Assembly (NCBI GenBank): GCA_034190875.2
Contig: CM067356.1
Coordinates: forward strand, 61,242,343 to 61,306,342
Source of the DNA: Urechis unicinctus
Lineage: Eukaryota; Annelida; Polychaeta; Xenopneusta; Urechidae
Reading direction: 5' to 3'
DNA: 64,000 bases
In this document: in pieces, positions 27,901 through 38,200 of the stretch
How positions within the stretch are numbered: the first letter of the stretch is position 1
How the letters are laid out: every line of letters starts with the position of its first letter
Notes under the pieces: model-generated
Told to the model about the DNA's origin: nothing
The model's input: only the letters and a program-made list of their open reading frames with translations
Databases searched by the model: none
Made by a program: the position numbers and the translations under genes

Positions 27901-28407
27901 TTGTGTCAAAGGCTTTGCTGAGGTCAAGAAATATGCTGATTGGTAGCAAATTGTGGTCATTAAGTACAGATTCAATCAGTTCTACCGCTGCTAGTTCAGT
28001 GGAATGCCCTTTTCTGAAACCATACTGGTTGTCATAAAATAAGTTATGGGTTTGGAAGTACTGATATATTTGTTGGAAAATAATTTTTTCAAATAATTTT
28101 GATATGGATGGAAGAAGTGATATTGGGCGATAGTTATCAAACAGAAATTTATCCCCTTTTTTGAAGATGGGAATGACTTTTGCTGTCTTTAGGGATATGG
28201 GAAATATGCCTGTATTGAGGGTTTGGTTGAAAATTATGGTAATTTGTTTGATGAGTGCTTGTTTGAGATGCTTCAAGAGATTTGTTGATATGTTATCATA
28301 TCCACAACTGTTTTTTCCTTTCAAGTCATTTACAACTTTGGAAATTTCTGAATCATTTACATTTTTGAAATTAAAATTATGACAGTAATTATAATAGAAA
28401 ATTAAAA
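24962..28407 (-). mobile_element. 5'-truncated non-LTR retrotransposon (CR1/Jockey-like LINE), split by a DNA transposon
   Basis: Inserted in unit 2 at a site whose empty form is present in unit 1 near 19060. Both edges carry AAACAGT, a probable 7-bp target duplication. In minus orientation the RT domain begins near 28380 (5' truncated) with NSCGYDNIS, IPIFKKGD, NYRPISLLPSISKLFEK, YGFRKGHST and FLDLSKAFDTIDH, then is interrupted at 27855. After the nested element it resumes with VPQGSILGPLLF, where a frameshift follows. The usual YADD catalytic box reads YAGD (near 26175), so the copy is inactive. The C-terminal part (25303-26034) has FNFLGLNIDQHLSWKSH, typical of this superfamily. The 3' end near 24962 has AATAAA and a short CTGAACTGA tail. 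Confidence 0.9.
26370..27855. mobile_element. non-autonomous hAT-like DNA transposon nested in the LINE
   Basis: Terminal inverted repeats CAGGGCTAGAAATTA (left) and TAATTTCGAGCCCTG (right) match at 14 of 15 positions. TGAAT flanks both sides (26365-26369, 27856-27860) as a target duplication. Removing the element joins the two halves of the LINE RT sequence. The subterminal regions hold repeated CTACCGGCC (left) and ACCCGCC (right) motifs, as hAT transposases often use. No transposase ORF was recognised in 1.49 kb. The TIR start CAGGGC is hAT-like, but the 5-bp duplication is shorter than the usual 8 bp. Confidence 0.8.
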
Positions 28408-29056
28408 TTATTAAAAACAGTCCCGGTTTCTGGTCTTATGATATAGGAAATTAACCGACAGGCAAACGCATCCCTCTGACTTGCCACCATGCAAATTACG
28501 TCTTCATTATCTTATAAAGCGATGGTTAACTCAAATATTGAAACATACAACGTGGTATAACTTACCTTGAGGGCGTACGAGTTCTTTTCTTGATTGAGTC
28601 CAAAGGGCGTATGCAATTTCACTTAGCTATGACCTTTTTTCGGGGGGGGGGCGGTTCTCTTTTAGGCATATAAACAGGAAATGACCTTGCGGCACGGCGT
28701 ATATCGTTTTCTACTGGAACATTTTCTCCCGCAAGAGGCCGCTTCCTGTCCCCGAGAGAGCGCGCCATATTTCGGGCGAAAATGCCCACTCGAAAGGACG
28801 CAACCAGACCCACCAAGGGAGCATACGTTTTCACGTAGCCTTGTTGCCAGCGATCACAACTTAGCCACGTGACCAGTAGGTATTTCTTTATCGCGTATTC
28901 ATTTGCGGTGCGTTTGAAAAATTATTCATGCATCTTCGACCAAGAATTGGAAAGGTCAACGATATTGGTGGTGATGAATACAGCTAGGATTGTATTGGTC
29001 GAATCGATAATCGATGACAATAAATAGCGTGATCCAAACCGAGAATTGCAAGATAA
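28408..29056. other. spacer upstream of GT31 copy 2
   Basis: Matches 19050-19678 of unit 1, including a G run near 28640. Probably holds the promoter and 5' UTR of the glycosyltransferase. No other coding signal. Confidence 0.5.
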
Positions 29057-30658
29057 ATGAACAATATTTTCCTTCATCTAGCAATGTCGAGGCGGGAGGC
29101 GTTACACATGATTCGCCCGATAAGACAGAGAGTTATTTGGATTCTACCAAAAGTCAAAGCGCGGAGATGGCCTTTACTTATAGCTGTTGTACCGACAGCA
29201 ATGCTAATCATAGGACTCGCATCACGAAGGCAAACAAGACATATTTCCGAGGTTGTCCAACATCCAACGGGAAAATCCCACGCTCGAAGTCGAAGCGACC
29301 AAATGGAAAAACCAATCACGAATATCATGGACAACATTTTGGACACTGAAGGTGCGGCGGATGATATTTTAAGCAGCTATCGCACGGTTGAGCCGCCCAG
29401 AACTAAGGCAAATAATGAAAATAGAACTACTCGCAAGGATGTAAGGACCGCAGGGAAAAATGATTTACCAGCTGACATCAGCATACACGCAAGCATAATC
29501 ATTACCTCCAACACGAGCTTCCTTAATAAGAGTAATTTTACGCATCTATTTAACAACAAGATATCGACCAGCAGCCAGCCCGACAATGATGTCATCTATG
29601 GTACAAACATGATAGCCGATTCTAGCACTGCCCAACACGCAATTCCTGGTTACAAGACGGGCCCAGGAATGGACCAACAGGTACGTACTGATGACAATGA
29701 TGACGAAGATGTCGATGACGACGTGGACGCTATGCGCAAACTTCAATTGAAAAGGAATCCTCTCTTCAAAAATCGAGAATTCCCTGTTAATAATCCAAAC
29801 CTATGCAGGAGCGTGACAGATTTGACAGTCGTGATATTTGTTATGGTAAATGTTCACAATTTTGAAGCAAGGGCTTACATGAGAAATCGTTGGTTTAATC
29901 CATACTTGTTCAAAGAACCACGTTTAGCTGTTGGGTATATGGTTGGCCTCACTGAAAATGCCACCGCGCAAATGCAGCTAGAACGAGAAGCCCAGAAACA
30001 CGGTGACATTATACAAGGAGACTTCATCGATTCATATCCGAATCAAACTATAAAAGACATCGCAGCATTACAATGGTTTCATTTATTCTGCCCAAACACT
30101 AATTATGTCATGAAAACCAACTTTGACGTGTTACTTAACATAGCACAAATCATAGATTTTATGGAGTCTCATCCGCTTGACGAAAATTCTATTGCTTGTT
30201 GCTATGGACAACCTGGAGTGGATGGGCAATATTCGGTTAAACCCCGTTCCGTAGTCATAGGCGGTCGAGTGAAACCTACCCACTGCCACGGTACCATGTA
30301 TTTTTACCATCGTAAATTGGCTACGAAGTTATTGGATCATGCCATGGAAATTCCGTTTACTGCGAACGCAGATGACGTTTTCCTAACGGGTATTGTGGCG
30401 AGTACTATACGTAAATTAACCCGTGATAAAACAGCAGTGTGCACATGGAAGACTAATTCTTGGCAGGGTGTGCGTGATGAATATACGGATTGTTCTCAAT
30501 CAATCGTGCACTATATCAACCATAGACACGACAATCGCTTCCGTGAAGACTTTGATGTCATGTGGGCGGCAGCACTTCAACGTCTTCCACGACATCTTAA
30601 AACAACAATAAATGATGCAATCATTGCCGACTCGAAGAAAGTATTCGCAGGCTGCTAA
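29057..30658 (+). CDS. GT31 beta-1,3-galactosyltransferase-like protein, copy 2 (intact, single exon)
   Basis: 533 residues, intronless. A type II membrane anchor lies at about residues 37-54 (WPLLIAVVPTAMLIIGLA) after a basic N-terminus; Met10 (MSRREAL) is an alternative start. A low-complexity stem follows, with an acidic run at 211-224. The catalytic domain starts near 250. Family motifs: RAYMRNRW (272-279) for RxxIRxTW, YMVG, DIIQGDFIDSYPNQTIK (317-333), KTNFD (353-357) and ADDVFLTG (438-445). GT31 enzymes transfer a sugar in beta-1,3 linkage in the Golgi using Mn and a DDD motif. Here that motif is NFD, and the Gly-rich acceptor loop reads CHGTMYFYH, so donor, metal dependence or activity may differ. 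AATAAA lies at 31206-31211. Linkage and substrate cannot be told from sequence. Confidence 0.88.
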   Translation: MNNIFLHLAMSRREALHMIRPIRQRVIWILPKVKARRWPLLIAVVPTAMLIIGLASRRQTRHISEVVQHPTGKSHARSRSDQMEKPITNIMDNILDTEGAADDILSSYRTVEPPRTKANNENRTTRKDVRTAGKNDLPADISIHASIIITSNTSFLNKSNFTHLFNNKISTSSQPDNDVIYGTNMIADSSTAQHAIPGYKTGPGMDQQVRTDDNDDEDVDDDVDAMRKLQLKRNPLFKNREFPVNNPNLCRSVTDLTVVIFVMVNVHNFEARAYMRNRWFNPYLFKEPRLAVGYMVGLTENATAQMQLEREAQKHGDIIQGDFIDSYPNQTIKDIAALQWFHLFCPNTNYVMKTNFDVLLNIAQIIDFMESHPLDENSIACCYGQPGVDGQYSVKPRSVVIGGRVKPTHCHGTMYFYHRKLATKLLDHAMEIPFTANADDVFLTGIVASTIRKLTRDKTAVCTWKTNSWQGVRDEYTDCSQSIVHYINHRHDNRFREDFDVMWAAALQRLPRHLKTTINDAIIADSKKVFAGC

Positions 30659-31205
30659 CGTGCTGAATTTAGTATCGAAATTGATTGATATTTTATGGAT
30701 TTTACGTGGATAAAGAAGTCGTCATGCTTAGAGTAAATTAGCCTACTCATCAAGACTTCCGACCGGAACTAGGGGTAAATATACTCGTTTGAACTTCATT
30801 TGGTAATGTGATGTAGCCCCGGTCGGACGGTAACATATAAGACGTCGGGCACGGCTAAATGTGATGGAGGTTTTTTCCATCAATACTAGGTAAGTTTTGT
30901 GGTGATGTACATACAATCGAACTAATCATCTTTATAATGGCGGTGATTGTGCAATGAAAATGCTGTCGTCAGCTCTGTCATAGCTCCATCAGGTGTTGGC
31001 ATTTGATGACGATTCGTTAGAATGTACAGCTGTCGTGTTTTTGAAATGTACATATGACCGATGTGTAGTTAATTCCTTGCTTGATTCCGAACTTCCCCGT
31101 CTCTGATGTATGACAGGAACATCGGACCCCCATGGACATATCTGCCTTTACTTTTAGATGCTGTATGTATTGCCTTTTAATGACAGGATACAATTGCAAG
31201 TGTGC

Positions 31206-31211
31206 AATAAA
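31206..31211 (+). promoter_or_regulatory. poly(A) signal of GT31 copy 2
   Basis: AATAAA in TGTGCAATAAATATC, 548 bp after the stop. It is followed about 75 bp later by an A13-14 run at 31281-31295. Confidence 0.55.
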
Positions 31212-31371
31212 TATCAACCAATGGATGGTTTTCTATTTCTGTCAGGATACCCCTGTTGTGGATTGTAAGTTCTTTCAGCTATCAAAAAAAAAAAAAAGAA
31301 TGAATGATTAAGGTCTTCCAATATTTTTTTTTATTGTGAAGTAATCTACAATGCATCCTTCTGTACATGTT

Positions 31372-32012
31372 ATCCAAGACTCCCTATGTACAACAATACA
31401 ACCTTGAATAACAGACACTGGTCAGAAACAGGTCAATAAACTGACAGAAACACGACCGGCAAGATAAATATATACAAAGACTAACACACTAACAAATTCA
31501 TGATTGATTGGCGAGGTCACCTCAGTGCAGACAGTGAGACACAAGTTCATTGCAATATAAATCTATTGATAATCTCCACTGATTCAGTTCACAATGAGAA
31601 CACTTTGCCCAGATGAGTTTATTTGCATACCCGAAAATTTAAAGTTCAATCTAGCTGCTTTGAGGATTGCCAACATGGTGATATGCAGCTACATCCAAAT
31701 GCCACCAGGCTCAGCTAAGTCAGTCTAAGCATTCCATGCAAGTGCAAACCCAAACAAGGACTTCTTCTGTAAATATCAACTTATGACCACAAGCCAATGT
31801 GAAGAAATTCTACAGCATACGGACAATGCCTGCAAGTGATCAAGACCTGAAAACTTGTAGATATAAGCAGTCTGCCTTACTAAAGTTTCACATTAAACTC
31901 AGCATTTTAGTCAAGGTTTGTTGGGGTTGAGTATAGAGACAGACGGCAGTTCCTACAAAAGCCTGCTCGACCTGAGATTAAACGCGATTGGTCAAGTGTG
32001 TGCCACAAAATT
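31372..32012. other. intergenic sequence between the duplication and SETD1
   Basis: Unique sequence past the right edge of the duplication. No gene recognised. It should include the SETD1 3' UTR or its downstream flank (SETD1 is on the minus strand). Confidence 0.45.
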
Positions 32013-32135
32013 CACCAGTTCAAGGGTTCAACCAGGTCACCAGTTCAAGGGTTCAACCAGGTCACCAGTTCAAGGGTTCAACCAGGTCACCAGGTCAAGG
32101 GTTCAACCAGAGGTTGATGGTCACCAGTTCAAGGG
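32013..32135. repeat. 25-bp minisatellite
   Basis: Four direct copies of CACCAGTTCAAGGGTTCAAC plus CAGGT, starting at 32013, 32038, 32063 and 32088, then a partial copy at about 32121. Lies about 160 bp beyond the SETD1 stop codon, so it may be in its 3' UTR. Confidence 0.92.
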
Positions 32136-32294
32136 CAATCATACTGGGTCACAGGTCGTCACCTCCAAGTCACAAGGGCCCAGTGAGGAGATTGGATTAC
32201 ACATATGACCATCGGCCAGCCTTAACCCCACATTTGAGGGTGACTTGAGTTACCAAGTTAAGACAGAAGCATGAGTGGGACTTCCAAGCAGCGA

Positions 32295-35200
32295 TCAGTT
32301 AAGCGTTCCTCGACACGAAGATTCACCACACATGCAAGATATCTTCTCGTCTTCGATGGGGAACTTGTAGTCGTAGGTAATCTCCTCATTCATATCTATG
32401 TCGCGTTTTGAGTAAATGACGATCTTCTTCTGACCTTCCACTGTGATAATTTTGGCCACACAATTAGGCTGCAACAGTAAAACAGCTACTTAAGTGGTCA
32501 TAAATAAAAGACTGCTCTGTTGACATATTGATGCTTATAGCCATAAAAGCCAGATCCAGCTACATTTAATCGACCATCATCCCGTGTAGAGAATGCACAC
32601 ATTAGATGACCTGCAGTCTTTCCTTGATACCATGACAACAGGACAGGTAGCCCTGAAGCTTCTTTTCATTTGTCTAGGAAGTTTAAAACTTTTTGTTTGG
32701 GATATAGCAAGCACATGGGTAAAGCAAGGATTGACTGGGCAGATTATGACTCGGCCACAGCAAAATTAACTTCAAGATGCGTTCATTATGAATATGCATT
32801 ACAAAGGACACTTACATTGCAGCTGTGGTTGATAAATCGGGCTAAATTGCCGCACTTTGTAGCATCGATGATTGTCTCGTGGTCAATCCTAAACATGTAA
32901 CTGCTGCCTATACCCATGGCCTCATACTTCTTCTCGCGTATATCAGCCACGGACTGGCGCACCACTGCACCAACATACTCAATCACCATCTCTCCCTCGG
33001 CAATAGGCTCCAGGGCAAACAAACCCCAGTCGTGGATACCACTCTTGGCAAACTTGAGATTTTTCTTTCGGAACTGAAAACATTTGACAGAAATAAATAT
33101 GATTTGAGACTTGCTGTAATCAATCCCCAGGAACAGTTCATCTGATCAACGATGACAACCAACACAGACTGGCTTGCCAGTCACAGGTGCATATAATATA
33201 TTTAATCAGTTCGGACAAAAACCAATACAAAAATGTTTCTACTGCCTGAACTCCCATTCCACATGTCTACTGTTACAGGCGTGAATCAGTATGTAATTGA
33301 TGCACATGGTAGGTGCTACCTTGAGTTGGTTGAACTTGAACAAGTCGCCCACATCCTCCCCCATAGACTGTAGCACATTCTGCCAGCGCCTGCTCTCAGA
33401 CCGAGCCTCACGTGATATCTGGATCTTCTTCTTCGTCGATTCCCAAACCTGTACACAACATTACAAGATACACATATAATAGATCAATTCAATGCAAGGA
33501 AGTCTCAAATGACGAAGTCAATATGACATTGGAGATCAGTTCTTGAAAGGTTTCATTTATGTAACAGCACAAACCTTGATCTCTCCCTCCTTATCTGTGA
33601 GCACACCACAGAAGTCCTTGAGGTAGCCGTATTTCTCTTGATGACTAATCTTGTAGTATCCCTCCGTCCTGGCACATCCTGAAACACCCAAGGTCACATG
33701 ACAAGTCATGAACTCAATAACGTCACCAAGTCTGGATTCATAGAGAGCACAGTGAGGTACGTAACAACCCTTTCAACACGTTACATTGATGCCATGACGA
33801 AGAACGAGTAAAGATTAGGTGACAGACAGTGATATTTTACACAGGTACCAATAGACAGGTTGATATTGTGCAGCAAATTGAGTTACACTACGACTAGTAA
33901 AAACTATTGGTGTAATGGTCCCTATACAACACATTATGGACCTAATTTGGTGTTACACTTTACAGACACGTCTAATACCACGTGGACTCACCGGTTTTGT
34001 GCGCCACAACGACTTCCTCATGTGAGCTATACTTGCGGCGTTTCTTTGGGGGGACTGGGTCGGGGATACGTGTATGAGAGTGGTCGACCCAGTGGGTGTC
34101 GTTCAACCAGTAAGTCTGCTGACCGTCGTCCTGCAACAGCTCCTCGTAGCGCTGCTTGATAAACTCCACGTCTTCTTGGTCGATTCCCTTGAAGAGGAAC
34201 TCGTAGGTGACCTGCATTTCTTCTTGGAGGGAGCGGGCTTTGAACTGGATGACGGGCGGAGGCACTACGGGCGGAGGCAGGAGGTTAGCCAGTTCACGAG
34301 GCACGTCTAAATTCGTGACATCGGTCAGTTTGCGGTTGCCCCGCGGCCGTTTAATGGCCGCCTTGGCAGCTTTTTCTTTGGCCTTCACCTCCACCTCGGC
34401 AGCTACAGTCTCCAAGTTTTCAGTCACGTCCTCTAATATAGGCACCTGACCTTTAGTCTGGTCCATCCAGCCAGGGGGTTCCTTGTCTTCTGGGTATGTG
34501 GGAGTGTCCACAGGAAAGTAAGGCTGGCAGTAGGAGTGATCCAGAGCTAGGTCTACTGGCAGTGTGGCAATAAGCTGAGGTTCCCCTTCAGAAGCAGAGT
34601 CAGTCTCGTCAGAAGCAGCACGCTCTTTCGATTTTGTCTGAGAATCCACAGGAGGGGCAAAGTAATTATGCTCGGCCTGCATGGATGAGAGTTCGTTTCT
34701 CTTGGCCTCGGCGGCCAATGCTGCCTCTCTGGCCACTTGAGCTGCCTCCAGATCCGCCTGCGAGGGTTCAGAGGGTGGTGGAGGGGCTTCAGCCAGACGC
34801 TGTGTAGGCGACTGCATCTCCAGCAGCGCCATGGCGGCATCTTCTTCCTCCACCTTATGGCCAGCCACAGCAGCTGATTTCTCCTCCTCATCTGCTTCCC
34901 CGAGTATCTCAGCTTCATCGACATCCATAAGAGCATCGTCATCAGGCTCTCTGGCCGCTGTCGCAGCTTCCTGGCTTTCTTCATCATCTTCCGTTATTTC
35001 CCCTTCTTCTGCTGACGATTTGTCACTCTCTGCTTCCTTCATGTCAACACTCTCCGCTCTGCAATCAAACAGAACTCCATTCAAATAATACATAATAACA
35101 AGCCACCATATTCAGAGACTAGAAAAACCCAATAGAATCCCTTAAATTCCTAAAGAATGTCTTCAGTTACGACAGCAAATAATACAACAACCGACAAATA

Positions 35201-38200
35201 TCACTTAACAAATTGTTAACTCTAATTCTCGTGCTGAATTCATATTGACAAGAACATGTGTACTTGTCATACTGGCTAAAACAGACTAGAGGCTATGTTC
35301 CTGGTGCTTACCTGTCAAGTATTGATTCTGTATCACTGACATCAGCCAGTGAGCTGCCGCCCACAGATAAAGAAGGTGATGCCGCCTTACTCCTGGACTC
35401 TTCCTGGGACAATGAGGCACCACTTTCCTTGTCCCTGTCGGCAACGCTGAGCTCAGATGCACTTGACGACCTACTAGATGACCTTGAATCACGGCTCACT
35501 GACCTGAATATGACACAGACAGGGGAATTATAGATGTTATGGATTAATAAGTTCACAATATATGATGCCTGGCTCTACCTTCTCACGTGTTCCCTACTTC
35601 TGTAAAGCAACCCTAGGGATCGAGACTCAATAAGTCAAGGGTTGGGAGATATCGAGGGATCAGCAGCGTGAATAAGTGATACGTGAATATTGAAGACGGC
35701 CAATACAAGAAAGGAGTACCTGGGACGACTGACAGCAGCCTCGTCATCGGAAGACACCACAGAAGAGGAGCTGGCAGCATCACTCTCCGCATCACTCTGT
35801 ACAGACAACCATCAATGTCAGTTATCACAGTATTTGCTATTTTGCTTCCCATCATATTACTATATCATTATCACTCACAGCCATAACCATACACCATTGT
35901 TGTTCACATGACAACATCCATACCCCTGTAGGTTCAATGTGTACAATAACTCTGAAATAAGAGGAGCTCCACAGAGATCACGATGGAGCACAGAAGTACA
36001 TGGATTTGAATTAATGTAGGTAGGAGGTTGGGTGTGGTGTAGATTTACCTCATCAGTGGCCTCATCGCTATCCTCCTCTAATGATGATGAGCTGCTAGCT
36101 GCACTCTCACTGTCAGCTACACACCACAACAAAACATCTATGTATCTACATTCATGAGTGACTTTCAAGGTTTCAAAAGTAGTATTCATCAAAAGTTCCA
36201 AAAAATAAGTAATCTACTGGGAATATTGCACATACTAAACACCCATTTTCAATTTTATAAAGATTTGTCTCCCTGTCATTTCACAAATGTTCATCATTAT
36301 CATCATCATTATCATCAGCAGCAGCAGCATAATCACTCAGCCACAATTAAATCCATTCCCCTAAGAGAAGACGGCAACAATGCCTACCTTCTGACTCATC
36401 AGGTTTCTCAGAGTCCCAATCACTTTCATCGCTACCAATGAGAGGTTTCCGCGCCCTTTCAAGTCGATCGTCCTCCTCCGAATCCGACACACCCTCAGAC
36501 TCTGATGAATCACCCTTGGCTTCATTACCTTATCACAAACACAATGTTCCTGAATATGGATTGACATGGGGAGAGGTCAATTGGGTTTAAGAGGGCCCAA
36601 CGAGTGCAGTGATAAAACAGACGTTTGTTCCCAATTCAACAGGAAAAAAATATGAGGGATCATTTCACTGAACTAGAGTGCCTCTGGAAGGCCAGGAACT
36701 AGTGAATTGATGACACGTTTGGCGACAGTATTGATGCAATGAGAGACTAACCTGAATCTTCTGGTGTACATGGCCCTTTGTAACCTTTCTCCTCATCCTC
36801 ATCACTTTCCTCATCCTTCCTGTCGTGACCCTCGTCTTCTGGTGGTGTTGCAGGTCGGAACTTGGGTCGCTGCAATTGAAGAAGTAAAAAAATATATACT
36901 GGGCTTGTGCAGGCATCTATGACACCACTATATATAGAAACTCAATGATACATTGACTTTAGATTGAGTACCTCACAGACTTAAAGGTAAATGGAACCTA
37001 CCCTGAATGAAGGCAGTTTAGGGATTCCTCCTCTTATGCCCAGTAAGCCTCCCATCCCAAAGCCACCCATGCTGTCATCCTTATGGTCGAACAGCGATGC
37101 CAACGTTTCACTCATATCTTTGGTTTCCTTTTTGGGTGGGGGCGAGGGGGCCAGGCGAGTATCTTGAGGCTTGGCAAGGAATCCTGGCTGCTTCATACCG
37201 GGCATCAAGGGAGGGCTCTTCAATGGTGATAACTTCACCGTCTGGCAATTAGTGACAAAATTATAATTCATGAGAAATACAGAAGAGCTATAGACAAAAA
37301 TCAATGTGACAGAAAGGCAGATTGCATGGCTCCAGCAGTGAAGCCATACAGGGTGTGGTCGAGTTGTCATTCAGAAACTCATCCAAAAAGAAAATCTGCG
37401 GCGAAATTCTTCAGTGCTCATTCTCATTCAAGCATCTTCACTCCAGCAAGGCCAGTTATATGTTATGATAATAAAGTGATTCATATTGCTTGTATGACAT
37501 AGACATGGATGAATCTTAACTTTGACATGCTTCTCTATTTGAATAAACCAACAGATGCCATCTTAAAATTCACCCTGTCAAAATGCAACAAGCCTAAACA
37601 TTATAACAGATATGTGATGTTCTTCCATTTAAAACACTCACAGGAGGTGACATAACAATATCTTCACTGCATGGGATATGAGACTCACTTTCTCCCTGCT
37701 ATCTTCAGAGTCCCACCAGGTCCAGAGATTTGAAAGCAGAAGTCTCCACCATTTTCTTCTGCAAGTCTTTACGCATGACAAATTTGAGCTCGGTTATGAC
37801 TTGTTCCAGAACAGCCAGGAAAGACTTCTCCGCCTCCTAAAGGAATTCACAAGCACCACATTTAGTGTATATGGCTGAGGCATGCCTAGTCTTACAGACA
37901 CATTTTCATCACCTTTTGTCACAGCTGTCGGTAGAAGTGATAATTCATACAAAACCAATTGCTTAAAGATTAGACGATTCAGGTAAGTGACTTATGATTT
38001 TTACCCAAAAATATGCTCGATACAACACTGACGCCAGCAATTATTATGATCAAAAAACAAGAAATTGATGTCTCAAGTATGCATTGATTACATTAAGTAC
38101 ACAGGCCAGCTTAGGTCAACATTATTTTGATTCTGCGGATGTTGTAAAAGAAAAAATATATGACATTTTCCCCCAAATAGTAATCTCATGTATTGCATTT

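Larger units (their letters stand above)
21885..31371. repeat. segmental tandem duplication, unit 2
   Basis: About 9.49 kb. Same order as unit 1: partial GGACT C, iteron repeat, GGACT D, spacer, GT31 copy 2 and 3' flank. The extra length comes mainly from the LINE plus nested hAT-like insertion at 24962-28407, and about 110 bp of extra sequence near 30770-30890. The right end is TACATGTTATC at about 31371, followed by unique sequence. Confidence 0.9.

Noticed and set aside
34074-34987. ORFs opposite or out of frame with SETD1 exon 14
   Set aside because: Shadows of the real exon.
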